A DNA stretch of 64,000 bases, from positions 1 through 64,000 of the forward strand of contig NZ_JAACYW010000009.1 of the NCBI RefSeq assembly GCF_015356825.1, read 5' to 3'. The stretch is from Catenulispora rubra. Lineage in GTDB: Bacteria > Actinomycetota > Actinomycetes > Streptomycetales > Catenulisporaceae. Of this stretch, positions 35,921 through 45,441 are shown one piece after another. The stretch's first letter is position 1; every line of letters starts with the position of its first letter. The notes under the pieces are model-generated. The model worked only from the letters and a program-made list of their open reading frames with translations. It was not told the origin of the DNA and ran no database searches. The translations under genes were made by a program, and so were the position numbers.

Positions 35921-36747
35921 TCCCGCCTTCTGTCCGCCGGCTGCTGCGTCCGGCCGCGGTCCTGGTGCTCGCCCTGATCACCATCGGCATCCCGGCGTGG
36001 CTGGTCCTGGTCACCTCGGCCAAGCCCCAGGGTGAGGCGATCAAGCCGAACCTCGCGCTGCCGCGCCATTGGCAGCCGGGCTCGAACTACCGCACCACGT
36101 TCGACGAGGGCCAGATGCTGCGCGGGTTCCTGAACTCGATCCTGGTGGTCATCCCCTCCGTCATCCTGGTGCTGCTGCTGGGCGCCGGCGCGGCCTGGGT
36201 CTTCGCCAGGCGCACGGGGAAGCTGGTCGGCGCGGCGTATGCGCTGTCCATCAGCGGCCTGCTGCTACCGCCTGCCGTCATCACCATCGTCATGGAGCTG
36301 CGCCAGCTGGGCATCGCCAACACCCGGCCCGGCATGATCGCGGTCTACACCGGGATGTACTTGTCCACCGCGATCTTCTTCATGACGGGCTTCATCCGCA
36401 CGCTGCCGTACGAGCTGGAGGAGGCGGCGCGGATCGACGGCGCGAGCTCGTGGAAGGTGTTCTGGCGGATCATCCTGCCGTTGCTGCGGCCGGTGATCGC
36501 CACCGCGACCATCATGGTGATGCTGTTCGCCTGGTCGGACGTCTTCTACGCCTTCTTCGTCCTCGGCGGCGGACCCGACGCCACCATGCCGCTGAACCTC
36601 TACCAGGTCGCCAGCGCGGCGCTCTACCTGAACAACTGGCACCTGATCTTCGCGTACGTCACTTTGATGTCGCTGCCGATGGTCGTGGTCTTCGTCATCG
36701 CCCAGCGTCGCATCATCTCCGGGATCACCAGCGGCGCCGTGAAATAG
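35917..36747 (+). CDS. ABC sugar importer permease 2 (MalG-type)
   Basis: 276 residues with six membrane segments, starting with GTG 35917 that overlaps the previous stop by 4 bp. The EAA loop is ELEEAARIDGASSWKVFWRIILP. The N-terminal VLVTSAKPQGEAIKPN is the usual MalG periplasmic start. It pairs with permease 1 to form the channel. Confidence 0.9.
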   Translation: MIPPSVRRLLRPAAVLVLALITIGIPAWLVLVTSAKPQGEAIKPNLALPRHWQPGSNYRTTFDEGQMLRGFLNSILVVIPSVILVLLLGAGAAWVFARRTGKLVGAAYALSISGLLLPPAVITIVMELRQLGIANTRPGMIAVYTGMYLSTAIFFMTGFIRTLPYELEEAARIDGASSWKVFWRIILPLLRPVIATATIMVMLFAWSDVFYAFFVLGGGPDATMPLNLYQVASAALYLNNWHLIFAYVTLMSLPMVVVFVIAQRRIISGITSGAVK

Positions 36748-36811
36748 CGCCGGTCTCTCGCCGCTCCCGCTGTTCTTCTTGCTCATCTTGTTCGTCTTGA
36801 AGGGGACATCC

Positions 36812-39466
36812 ATGTTCCGCAAGCCGCTCAACGCCTTGATCGCCGCAGCGCTCGCCTTGCCGGCCGGGCTGTTCGCGGGCACCGTCACCGCACACGCCGC
36901 GACCCAGCAGATCACCGTGGACCTCGGCTCCGACACCGGCGCCGTCTACCACGGAGCCTCCGGGGCGCTCTACGGCCTGGCCCAGGACGGGGTCGCCGGA
37001 GCCTCCCTGTTGGAGCCGCTTCACATACGCACCCTCGCCCAGAAGCCCCCGGGCGGCGCGCAGCACCCCGGCGGCGACGCCGACAAGGTCGCCGGCGAGT
37101 TCATCAACGCCGGAGGATCGCAGATCCTGGTCTATGTCCAGGACTATTACTCCACCTGGCCATATGCCAACCCCGGGATCTCCTCTTACGCGTCCACCGT
37201 GGACACCGTGGCCGCCTCCCTCAAGGCCAGTCCTTACCACAGCCACTTCGTCTACGTGCCCTTCAACGAGCCGGACGGCAACTGGTACGACCTGAATCCG
37301 TCGAGTTCGGGCTACGCGGCCGGTCTGGCGGCCTTCGAGTCCGACTGGACCACGATCTACCACCGCATCCACAGCGACGATCCCGGAGCCTCGATCGCCG
37401 GCCCGAACACCGCCTCTTACAGCGCTGGCTTCTTCTCCGACTTCCTCACCTACGCCAAGGCGAACAACGTCCTCCCGAACATCCTCACCTGGCACGAGCT
37501 CTCCCCGACCTCGGTCAACGGCGGCTTTCCGGCCAACCTGGCCAGCGTTCACTCCATCGAATCCGGCCTGGGCCTGTCCCTGCCGGTCAACATCGACGAA
37601 TACGCCGACCGGCGCGACCAGTCGGTGCCCGGCCAGCTGGTGCAGTGGCTCTCCATGTTCGAGAACGCCAAGGCCGACGCCGACCAAGCGTTCTGGGACA
37701 TCGCCGACAACCTCGCCGACAACGCGGTGCAGACCGCGAAGCCCGACGGCGCCTGGTGGCTCTATGACTGGTACGGACAGATGACCGGGGACACCGTTGC
37801 GGTCACGCCGCCGCACCCGAACACCGTTGACACTCTTCAGGGCATTGCGACCCTTGATGGTGGGAAGAAGCAGGCCCGCGTCATCCTCGGCGGGACGTCG
37901 TCCGCCTCGAACCTCGTTCTGCGCAACATCCCCGCGTCCGTCTTCGGCGGCAGAGTGCATGTCTCTGTGCAGTCGACGACGTGGACCGGCTACGACGGCG
38001 CCGCCTACACGCCCAAGGACATCGCCGAAGGCGACTTCGCGGTCTCCGGCGGCAGCGTCACGATTCCTGTTGCCACCACCGACCCGATGGCCGCGTACCA
38101 GGTGATCGTCACGCCGGCCACCGCGGCACCCGGGACCGTCGCCGGCGACACCGCTTGGAGTGGCAGCTACGAGGCGGAGAACGCCGCGATCACCGACGCC
38201 ACGGTCTACAGCCAGGGTTCGTTGTCCAACCCGTACGGCTACGCCACCTCCGGCGGGAAGGATGTCGGCGCGATCGACAAGTCCGACAGCCGGGTGCAGT
38301 TCACCGTCACGGTGCCGACCAGCGGGCGATACCTGCTCAGCACCTTCTACGGCAACCAGACCGCGGCCGTCGCCCAGCAGATCTTCCGTGTCGACAGCGG
38401 GGCCTGGTCCTTCCTGAACTACCCGGCCACACTCAACTGGACGTTCCGGTCCCACCTGGATCAGTACGTCACGCTGACCGCAGGCACGCACACTCTCACC
38501 TACGGCGTCTCAGACCCCTCCATCGGCACGACGACGGGCCAAGTCACCCTTGACCGGATCGACCTGACCGCCGCCGCCTCGACGGTTCCCGGCGTCACCG
38601 GATCCGCCGCGCGCTACGAGGCCGAGAGCGCCGACCTGGCAGGCGGCGCGGGCGTCGCCTCGGCCCAGGCCGGCTACACCGGAACCGGATACGTCACCGC
38701 GCCGTCCGGCTCCACCACCACCTTCACTGTTGAAGCCGACCAAGACGGCTATTACACGCTCGGGCTGCGGTATCAGACCGGCGCGCCGGCGACGGCGAAC
38801 GGCTTCCAGCTTGCTGTCGACGGCACCGCCATCGAGAGCATCTCCACGACGCCGACCAGCGGTGGCGCCTGGAACCAGACGGCCAACCGGGTCTGGCTGC
38901 ACGCCGGGATCAACAACCTCGCGTACACCGCCGCCGGAGCGGCCACAGCCGCCGTCGACCGGCTCGACGTCACGCCCGATGCCGCCGACGCCACATCAGC
39001 CAGCACCTACCAGGCCGAGTCCAGCGCCAACACGCTCGGCGGCGCGGCGGCGGTCGAGACCGACGCCAACGCTGTCGGCGGGAAGTACGTCGGCTGGATC
39101 GGCAACGGCGCAGCCAACACCCTGACGTTCAACGTCACAGCGCCCCACGCCGGGAGCTACGCCCTCGCCATCACCTACGCCAACGACGAGAGCGCCAGCT
39201 CCAACAACTACAACGAGAATCTCGTCGACCGCGCCGCACAGATCACCACCTCGGGCGGCACCGCGACAACGCTCTACTTCCGCAACACCTACGCCTGGAG
39301 CCAGTGGTGGACCATCGACACCACGGTGCGGCTGAACGCGGGAGCCAACACCGTCACCTTCGCCAATCCGACCGCCTACGCGCCCAACATCGATCAGATC
39401 ACGCTTGCGCCGCTCAGTCTGAGCTGGGCTGGGCTGAGCCGGCTCGGCACGATCAGGGCCGTGTGA
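36812..39466 (+). CDS. Secreted GH39-like glycoside hydrolase with CBM35-like modules
   Basis: 884 residues. The signal peptide is LIAAALALPAGLFAGTVTAHA. The catalytic barrel (about 30-340) has FVYVPFNEPDGNWYD, with the acid/base Glu of a clan GH-A Asn-Glu-Pro motif, and LPVNIDEYADR with the likely nucleophile Glu. A beta domain follows, then three modules of about 125-145 residues beginning with YEAENAAI, YEAESADL and YQAESSAN, the marks of CBM35/CBM6-type binding domains. ATG 36812 follows AGGGGAC. It is the last gene of the import operon. It should release a sugar unit outside the cell for uptake; the exact linkage is unknown. Confidence 0.75.
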   Translation: MFRKPLNALIAAALALPAGLFAGTVTAHAATQQITVDLGSDTGAVYHGASGALYGLAQDGVAGASLLEPLHIRTLAQKPPGGAQHPGGDADKVAGEFINAGGSQILVYVQDYYSTWPYANPGISSYASTVDTVAASLKASPYHSHFVYVPFNEPDGNWYDLNPSSSGYAAGLAAFESDWTTIYHRIHSDDPGASIAGPNTASYSAGFFSDFLTYAKANNVLPNILTWHELSPTSVNGGFPANLASVHSIESGLGLSLPVNIDEYADRRDQSVPGQLVQWLSMFENAKADADQAFWDIADNLADNAVQTAKPDGAWWLYDWYGQMTGDTVAVTPPHPNTVDTLQGIATLDGGKKQARVILGGTSSASNLVLRNIPASVFGGRVHVSVQSTTWTGYDGAAYTPKDIAEGDFAVSGGSVTIPVATTDPMAAYQVIVTPATAAPGTVAGDTAWSGSYEAENAAITDATVYSQGSLSNPYGYATSGGKDVGAIDKSDSRVQFTVTVPTSGRYLLSTFYGNQTAAVAQQIFRVDSGAWSFLNYPATLNWTFRSHLDQYVTLTAGTHTLTYGVSDPSIGTTTGQVTLDRIDLTAAASTVPGVTGSAARYEAESADLAGGAGVASAQAGYTGTGYVTAPSGSTTTFTVEADQDGYYTLGLRYQTGAPATANGFQLAVDGTAIESISTTPTSGGAWNQTANRVWLHAGINNLAYTAAGAATAAVDRLDVTPDAADATSASTYQAESSANTLGGAAAVETDANAVGGKYVGWIGNGAANTLTFNVTAPHAGSYALAITYANDESASSNNYNENLVDRAAQITTSGGTATTLYFRNTYAWSQWWTIDTTVRLNAGANTVTFANPTAYAPNIDQITLAPLSLSWAGLSRLGTIRAV

Positions 39467-39470
39467 CGAG

Positions 39471-39505
39471 GGCCGTCCCGGTGCGATTCCCGCGCCGGGA
39501 CGGCC
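39471..39505 (+). terminator. Hairpin after GH39-like gene
   Basis: GGCCGTCCCGG (39471-39481) and CCGGGACGGCC (39495-39505) are perfectly complementary, 4 nt after the stop; 13-nt loop, no T tract. Confidence 0.65.
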
Positions 39506-39538
39506 GTGGCGTGGCTTGCCTTTGCGCTCGGCGAGGAC

Positions 39539-39661
39539 CTACGGCGTCGTCACGGTGCCGCCGTTCACCACCGTCGCGCAGAGCAGGTACGACTTGTCGG
39601 CGGGCCGCCATGAACCGTCCGAGGAGGCGTTCCAGCCGGGGGCGTCGGTGGCGTTGCACTG
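39539..39661 (-). pseudogene. C-terminal remnant of a secreted-type protein
   Basis: Minus frame ending at TAG 39539-39541 reads CNATDAPGWNASSDGSW and KSYLLCATVVNGGTVTTP with good codon bias, but has no start; upstream it meets three copies of an 8-nt repeat (39668-39691) that breaks the frame. The rest of the 39467-40069 gap (including an AT-richer patch near 39740-39770) shows no gene. Confidence 0.4.
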
Positions 39662-39667
39662 AGCCGT

Positions 39668-39691
39668 CGGGTCATCGGGTCATCGGGTCAT
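39668..39691. repeat. Three tandem 8-nt repeats
   Basis: CGGGTCAT three times without variation. Because 8 is not a multiple of 3 it would shift any frame, and it sits at the upstream edge of the gene remnant at 39539-39661. Confidence 0.85.
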
Positions 39692-40069
39692 CGCAGTACC
39701 TGCCAGACCTCCTGGCCGGTCGGCGGGTGGGTGCGGTTGGTTTGTGGGTTTTAGAAGCTTTTTACGGCTTCGCGCATGGTTGGATGGCCTCGCGGGGGAC
39801 GCAGTTCGGTGGTGCATCGCGGGTTGCGCTGGCGGCCGCCGGTTTTCGCGGACACGACCACGCATGGGTCCGAGTCACTGCGCACACGTTGTGTGGGCGG
39901 CTGCCGGCCGCGTTTGGTGGGTGCCAAAGATCAAAGGCAGCGCCTCCGGCGGGCCTCTGCTAGGGCCTCTGCTCGGAGGGATGACCAACCCCGCGCGCCG
40001 CCGCCGGTCTGAGTGTTGGTCGCCTTCGTCCCGCCTGTGGTGCGGACGGGGTCCACTCGGTGCGCGCGC

Positions 40070-41020
40070 TCAGAAGTCGGCCGTGGCATCGAAGACCCCT
40101 GCTTCGCGCCGATACTCTGAGGGCGCCTTGCCCGTCCACCGGTGGAAAGCGCGCGTCAGTGCCGACGGCGTCGAAAAACCGAGGCGGGCCGCGATCGCCG
40201 TGACCGCCAGGTCTGGTTGGGACAGCAGCGTCAGCGCCTGTTCCCGCCGGAGGTCGTCGGCGATGGCGGCGAACGATGTGCCTTCCTGCATGAGCTTGCT
40301 CTGGAGGGTGCGCGGGCTGACAGCCAGGGCGCGGGCGGTCGCCGCGAGGCCGGGCTGAGACATGTCCTGGAGCAGATCGGTGACGGCCGTCGTCCAAGGC
40401 ACTCGGTGGTGGGTGATGCGGCGTTCGGCGTAGGGGCGAAGCATCGAGCGCACCACGGCGTCGGCGTCCGGAACCGGTACGCGCAACGATTCGCTCGTGA
40501 AGACGCACGCATCGGCGGGCTGGCCGAACGCGACCTGTCGAGCGAAGGCCGCCTCGTAGTCGCCGGTGTCGTCCGGCCGAGCTCGGCGCAGCGCCACCCG
40601 GGACGGGCCGGCCCGGTCGCCGGCCACGGAGCGGATGATCCTGCACAACAGCGCGAAGCAGGCCTCGACCGTGTCGGGGTGCGCCGGCAGGCCGTCGGGC
40701 GCGCGCAAGGAGACAGACACAGCGTGCGGCCGCCGGGTCAGGACGATCCGTTCCCGGCCGAACAGCGGATGGAAGCGTTCCAGGTCCTCGAGCAGCGAAC
40801 CGATGTCCGGGCTGTTGACGGCGATCGGACCGACCAGCCCGCCGAGCACGGTGACCTGGGCCCACGCCGCGAACGCCAGGCCGGGCCGATCCACACCGGC
40901 CGCGCGAAGCGCCTCCCAGGTCGCATCCGGGGCCGAGTCCGGTGCACCGTGGATCGCGGCGAACCGGGCGATCTGGCCGGCGACGGGATCTGCGCGTGAA
41001 GACAAGTGGTCTGCGTCCAC
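40070..41020 (-). CDS. AraC family regulator (ArgR/OruR-like, long ligand domain)
   Basis: 316 residues. The N-terminal 220 residues resemble the Arabinose_bd domain of OruR-type AraC proteins (LGGLVGPIAVNSPDIGSLLEDL, FHPLFGRERIVLTRRP). The C-terminal HTH is clear: ATARALAVSPRTLQSKLMQEG and AVTAIAARLGFSTPSALTRAF, with the usual HRWTGKAPSEYRR end. GTG 41020 follows GGGAGG. It diverges from a sterol-desaturase-family gene and is its likely regulator. Confidence 0.85.
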   Translation of the reverse strand: MDADHLSSRADPVAGQIARFAAIHGAPDSAPDATWEALRAAGVDRPGLAFAAWAQVTVLGGLVGPIAVNSPDIGSLLEDLERFHPLFGRERIVLTRRPHAVSVSLRAPDGLPAHPDTVEACFALLCRIIRSVAGDRAGPSRVALRRARPDDTGDYEAAFARQVAFGQPADACVFTSESLRVPVPDADAVVRSMLRPYAERRITHHRVPWTTAVTDLLQDMSQPGLAATARALAVSPRTLQSKLMQEGTSFAAIADDLRREQALTLLSQPDLAVTAIAARLGFSTPSALTRAFHRWTGKAPSEYRREAGVFDATADF

Positions 41021-41060
41021 GGAGCGGTGTCCTCCCTTCCACGGAATCGAGGATTGCGGC

Positions 41061-41933
41061 ATGGAACTCGACAGGCCGACGAGGCCGCTGCTCACCTACG
41101 GTACCTATCCCGTGCTCGCGTTCGTCACGGCCGCCGCCTTGTGGTCGGCGGTGCGATGGAATCTGGACCGCGACGCCGTGATCGGCGCGCTGACCGCGGT
41201 GACCATCGTCATCGTGTTCAGCGTCGAGCGCGTGAACCCGCTTCAAGACCGCTGGTCCATGACCAAGGCCAGCCTCCTCGGCCGCGACCTGCCCTTCATC
41301 GGACTCGCCGTCGTCGTGGAGCAACTGGCCACCGCCGGGGTGTCCGTGGTCGCGGCTTCGACCATGCCGCGGGACGGCTTCGGCCCCCTGGCCCGGATCC
41401 CCATCCTCGCGCAAGCGGCGTTCGCTCTGGTCGCCCTGGACCTGCTCTGGTACGGCTACCACCGCGCCGCCCACACGGTCTCCCGGCTCTGGCGCGTCCA
41501 CGGCCTGCACCACGCGCCGTCCCAGCTCTACGTCCTCATGCACCAGGTATTCCACCCGTTCGATCTGCTGGTGTCCCGCTTCGTGATCTCGCTGATCGTC
41601 TTCAAGACCACGGGGATCTCGCCGGACGCGGCCTTCATCGCGATCGCCGTACTCGGCCTGCAGCAGACGGTCAGCCACGTGAACAGCGACCTGCGGGTCG
41701 GCAAGCTCAACTACGTGCTCATCGGCACCGAAACGCACCGCTATCACCATGCGGCGCAGGAACGGGGGAACTACAGCTCAGTGGTCGCGATCTGGGACAT
41801 CGTCTTCGGCACGTTCCTCTACGAGCCGCGCCGCGTTCCGGACGCATTCGGCCTGGAGGACCCCGCCTCCTTCCCGGACCCGCGCCGCTTCCACGCCGCG
41901 TTGGCGTGGCCCCTGCGGCGCGCCGCCGTCTGA
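41061..41933 (+). CDS. Sterol desaturase / fatty acid hydroxylase superfamily membrane protein
   Basis: 290 residues with about four hydrophobic stretches. The di-iron His motifs are all present: YHRAAH, HGLHHAP and HRYHHA, plus HPF and SHVN between. Members hydroxylate or desaturate lipids, sterols or carotenoids in the membrane; the substrate here is unknown. ATG 41061 has GAGG upstream. It diverges from an AraC gene 40 bp away. Confidence 0.88.
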   Translation: MELDRPTRPLLTYGTYPVLAFVTAAALWSAVRWNLDRDAVIGALTAVTIVIVFSVERVNPLQDRWSMTKASLLGRDLPFIGLAVVVEQLATAGVSVVAASTMPRDGFGPLARIPILAQAAFALVALDLLWYGYHRAAHTVSRLWRVHGLHHAPSQLYVLMHQVFHPFDLLVSRFVISLIVFKTTGISPDAAFIAIAVLGLQQTVSHVNSDLRVGKLNYVLIGTETHRYHHAAQERGNYSSVVAIWDIVFGTFLYEPRRVPDAFGLEDPASFPDPRRFHAALAWPLRRAAV

Positions 41934-41969
41934 GCGCTCGCCGGCCGGACCGTCTGCTCGTCCAGCTGC

Positions 41970-43514
41970 TCACGTGCCCACCGCCGACGGCTGCCGCGCC
42001 ACCACGACGTCACGCTCGCCCCCTGCCTCCGGGTCGGTCACCGAGTGCCGCGCAACGTGTGCGGCGAACAGCCACAGCGGTGCCAGCGTGGCGCAGAAGA
42101 GGCTGACGACGAGGTGCTTCGTGACTTCGTTGCCCTCGCCGAGGACGGCGGTCAGGTACTGGATCGCCGAGCACGCGGTCAGGGTGAGCGAGACGGTGGC
42201 GAATGCCCGGCAGAGTGAGCCCTTCTCGCTGCGGCGGCGAAGAAGGAACGCGACGCCGAGGCAGGTGAGCCAGTACACGACGATGCCGCCGAAGCCGGTC
42301 CAGGCGAAGTGGTTGGCGATCCAGGAGACGACCGCTACACGGTGATCCACTCGAAGTGACCTGCCCGAACTGTCGGCCTGCGTGTAGTTGCCGATGTAGT
42401 AGCCGGTGCGGAACATGCGCAGGTAGGGGCCTGATCCGCTGGCTATGACGCGGGCCGCCAGTCGTGGGTGGGTGACAAGGTATCCGCCGAGGCGGGCGAA
42501 GGTGACGCGGGAGGGGTCGAACGCGGGATCGTCCTGGATGGGGTGCGGGGACCAGGCGCTCGTACCGCTGTACGCTCCGATCGACCGTGGCAGGCCCAAC
42601 CCTGCGGCGACCGCGCCGGGATCGCCCGACAGCGGCATGAGGGTCATGGTGAGCTCGTTACGGACGTTCGTCTCCCGGTCATTCGGTCCGCCGCCGAACA
42701 CCCCGGCCTCACCCAACGCCATGCCGACGAGCGAGGCGACGATAAGCACGGGCACGACGCGAGTCCGGCGCCGGGCACCGCTCCACAGGCCATGGTTCAG
42801 TTCGCGCCCTGCGAAGAAGACCCCGAGCGGGACCACCAGGGTCAACGTCCCGACCTTCGCCCCGACGGCGAACACAGCACCGGCCCCGGCGACAACACAC
42901 GCCGCACGTTGAAAGCGGTTTCGCGTCAGCGCCGCGACGCCGGCGACCGCGAACACCGCCAAACCCCACAGAGCGGCGGTCTCTGTATAGGGCGAGTTCG
43001 CGTAGTCGGCGAAGGTCGCCTCGGCAAGGACCAGGAACAACGCCGCCAGGAACACGGCTCGTGGCAGCGGCCGCAGACTACGCACCACACGCGCCGCACC
43101 CCAGACCACGAAGCCGACGACGACGCAGTACTCAACAGCCAACTCACGCAGGTCGACAGCTCCGTCGAGTCCAAGGACATGCTGATGCACGAGCGCAGCA
43201 AGCTTCGCGGGAAGACGCATCGTCGTCAGATAGGGGTCGCAGGATCGCCCCGGCCCGCTGAACGGATACCTCTCCACCAAGTACCGCCAATACGGAAACC
43301 CGTTGCTGTGCACCGCCCCCGCATCCGCACCGAGCGGACACAGCAGCCGGGATCCGTCGTTGTTGTCAGCCATCCCCACCGGAACCGGCACCAGTAGTCG
43401 TACCGCCATCAGCACCGCCGCGGTGATTCCCAACCCGATCGGGTCCAAGACGGCCCTCAAAGCCGTCTTCAGGGCAGCCATCGCCCGCAAGCGGCGGCCT
43501 TCGCTCTCGTCCAT
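41970..43514 (-). CDS. Polytopic membrane protein, glycosyltransferase-like (WsfD-type)
   Basis: 514 residues with roughly ten hydrophobic segments and large outer loops. VPVGMADNNDGSRLLCPLGAD after helix 1 and NSPYTETAALWGLAVFAVAG recall the GT-C-like actinobacterial proteins annotated as WsfD hexose transferases, where an acidic pair in the first outer loop is catalytic. This is recognition by pattern only. It would move a hexose from a lipid carrier to an outer glycan. ATG 43514; the upstream region holds decayed genes. Confidence 0.6.
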   Translation of the reverse strand: MDESEGRRLRAMAALKTALRAVLDPIGLGITAAVLMAVRLLVPVPVGMADNNDGSRLLCPLGADAGAVHSNGFPYWRYLVERYPFSGPGRSCDPYLTTMRLPAKLAALVHQHVLGLDGAVDLRELAVEYCVVVGFVVWGAARVVRSLRPLPRAVFLAALFLVLAEATFADYANSPYTETAALWGLAVFAVAGVAALTRNRFQRAACVVAGAGAVFAVGAKVGTLTLVVPLGVFFAGRELNHGLWSGARRRTRVVPVLIVASLVGMALGEAGVFGGGPNDRETNVRNELTMTLMPLSGDPGAVAAGLGLPRSIGAYSGTSAWSPHPIQDDPAFDPSRVTFARLGGYLVTHPRLAARVIASGSGPYLRMFRTGYYIGNYTQADSSGRSLRVDHRVAVVSWIANHFAWTGFGGIVVYWLTCLGVAFLLRRRSEKGSLCRAFATVSLTLTACSAIQYLTAVLGEGNEVTKHLVVSLFCATLAPLWLFAAHVARHSVTDPEAGGERDVVVARQPSAVGT

Positions 43515-43529
43515 ATGTGCTCCTGCGCG

Positions 43530-43918
43530 TTCGCGCTCGCAGTTCTGTTCTGCCGTCGCAGTCGTGGCTCAGGTCGGATCGGATCACACGCCAGAGCAGG
43601 CCCTTCACGCCGCCGATTCGGTCGAGGGCCGGGAGCTTGCCCGCCTCTTCCACGCAGGCGTCCAGCCCCGCCGAGATCTTGCAGACTCCCGCGCCGACCT
43701 TCGGATCCGTAGTGTGCGGGGCGACCTCCAGCGTTACTGAGGCGTCGTCGAGGAGAAGGTGAGCAGCGCACTCCACGTTCCGGGGTTGCCTTCGCCGAAA
43801 TGACCCGGCCGCCACAGGATCGCCAGGCGCGGCACGGTGCCAGCCGGTATAGAGCTTCAGCATGCGCCCGCGCCCTGGCGTATTCGGTGAACTCGGCGTC
43901 GCGCCCCGCGTCCCCCAT
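43530..43918 (-). pseudogene. Decayed genes: sigma-factor-like start and unknown frame-shifted protein
   Basis: Three minus frames each keep pieces of sensible protein. DAGRDAEFTEYARARAH at 43918 downward resembles the N-terminus of SigE-like ECF factors. Then RLAILWRPGHFGEGNPGTW in a second frame is followed by VTLEVAPHTTDPKVGAGVCK and VKGLLWRVIRSDLSHD in a third. No frame is intact. I read this as fused, frameshifted remnants. Between here and 44148 I see only a candidate promoter. Confidence 0.45.
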
Positions 43919-44111
43919 CCGTGCACCACGTCCTCTCGACCGCAGCGCCGATGCGCGCTGCTAGTCCACTAATGCAGGGAGCGTGATGGAAGGTTGCATC
44001 CGAGGGGCAGATCGTTCGGCGGGCCGTCCGGCAGTGTCACGGCTCCGCCAGCCCTGGCGATGTCCAGTACCGCGGGTACCTGTCGGGCAACCGAAACGGT
44101 ACTCGGCGGGT

Positions 44112-44148
44112 CATGTACGAGTCCTGATTAACTTCTAACGTTGGCGAC
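44112..44148 (+). promoter_or_regulatory. Candidate promoter for biosynthetic operon, possibly leaderless
   Basis: TAACGT at 44136-44141 matches the TANNNT -10 pattern and ends 7 nt before GTG 44149, and no ribosome site is visible before that GTG. This spacing is typical of leaderless transcripts in actinobacteria. No convincing -35 box. Confidence 0.35.
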
Positions 44149-45441
44149 GTGAGATCGACCGAATCTGTCCACGAATTTCGAGCCCGGGAGCCGATCGCGG
44201 TGACCGGCATCGGCGCGGTGCTGCCGGGCGGAAGCGGCAAGGACGCGTTCTGGCAGAACATCTCCACCGGGACGTCGCAGATCGGCAAGCTGACCCGGTT
44301 CGACCCGGACCGGGAGCGACTGCCGGTGTTCGCCGCCGCCCAGATCGACGATTTCGACCACCGGCCGTATCTGCCCGGGCTCAGGCCCTCGCACGCGGCC
44401 AAGTACACCCGCGAGATCCTGATCGCGATGTCGGCCGCCGAGCAGGCGCGGCAGGACGCGGCGCTCCTGCCGGGAGCTGTCGACCCGCGGCGGCTGAGCA
44501 TCGTTATGTCCTCGTCCCGGGGACCGCTGGACTGGTGGAGCACCGCCATGGAAGCGGGCCCCGATGCGCCCTACGCCGACAGCGGCGCCATGTTCCGCGG
44601 CCTGCCCGGGAGCCCGGCCAGCATGGCCGCCATCCGGATGGGAGCCCAGGGCCTGGTCACCACGATCAGCAACGCCTGCGTCGGCGGCCACCACGCGATC
44701 GGCCTCGCACTGCACGAACTGCGCTCCGGCGCCAGCGACGCGGTGCTGGTCGGCGGCCACGAGTTCCCCATTCTGGCGCAGGTCGCCAGGTGTTATCTGG
44801 CGCTCGGCGACGGGGTGATCTCCGGCGAGCGGGACGAGCCCGCCCGCGCCGTGCGCCCCTACAGCAAGGATCGCGAGGGCTTCGCACTGGGGGAAGGGTC
44901 CGTGGTGCTGTGCCTTGAGCGCGAGTCGTCCGCACGCGTACGGGGCGCCCGCATCTACGCCAACATCCTCTCGCACCGCGCGCTCAACGAGGCGGACCAT
45001 CCCACGACGATGGACATGACCGGCGAGCTGACCGCGGGCCTCATCCGTGAGGTGCTCGCCGACGCCGGCCGGACGCCGGACGAGGTGGACTACGTCTGCG
45101 GCCACGGAACCGCGACCCGCTACAACGACCTGGCCGAGAGCCGCGCGCTGCGCGCCCTCTACCCGGACCGCGGCGCGGACCGGCTGCCGCCGCACGGCTC
45201 CAACAAGCCGATCTACGGACACACCTTCGGCATGGCCGGCATCATCAACACCGCCGCGACATCCCTCATGCTGCACCACCGGACGATCGCGCCGACCGCG
45301 AACCTCGTCCACCCCGACCCCGAGTGCGACCACGACCACGTGGCCGAGGGCCCCCGGAAGGCAGAGCTCGACCTCGCGGTGTCGATGTCGTTCGCCTTCG
45401 GCAGCCAGACGTCGGTGCTGGCCCTGGGCGCCGCCCGATGA
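44149..45441 (+). CDS. Beta-ketoacyl synthase (KAS II/FabF type), complete catalytic set
   Basis: 430 residues. Full Cys-His-His set: Cys177 in SNACVGGHHA, His319 in CGHGTATRYND, His358 in IYGHTFGMAG, with the Lys before the last motif as in NKP. It should perform decarboxylative Claisen condensation. The motif around Cys (NACVGG) differs from the usual TACASG, and the long insert before it (WWSTAMEAGPDAPY) is unlike primary-metabolism FabF. First gene of the 14-gene operon; its stop overlaps the CoA-transferase start (ATGA). The carrier or CoA partner is not encoded nearby. Confidence 0.9.
   Translation: MRSTESVHEFRAREPIAVTGIGAVLPGGSGKDAFWQNISTGTSQIGKLTRFDPDRERLPVFAAAQIDDFDHRPYLPGLRPSHAAKYTREILIAMSAAEQARQDAALLPGAVDPRRLSIVMSSSRGPLDWWSTAMEAGPDAPYADSGAMFRGLPGSPASMAAIRMGAQGLVTTISNACVGGHHAIGLALHELRSGASDAVLVGGHEFPILAQVARCYLALGDGVISGERDEPARAVRPYSKDREGFALGEGSVVLCLERESSARVRGARIYANILSHRALNEADHPTTMDMTGELTAGLIREVLADAGRTPDEVDYVCGHGTATRYNDLAESRALRALYPDRGADRLPPHGSNKPIYGHTFGMAGIINTAATSLMLHHRTIAPTANLVHPDPECDHDHVAEGPRKAELDLAVSMSFAFGSQTSVLALGAAR

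Noticed and set aside
39741..40069. Open frames after the GH39-like gene
   Set aside because: Frames are short, lack ribosome sites and show no codon bias; only the small remnant at 39539-39661 looks coding.
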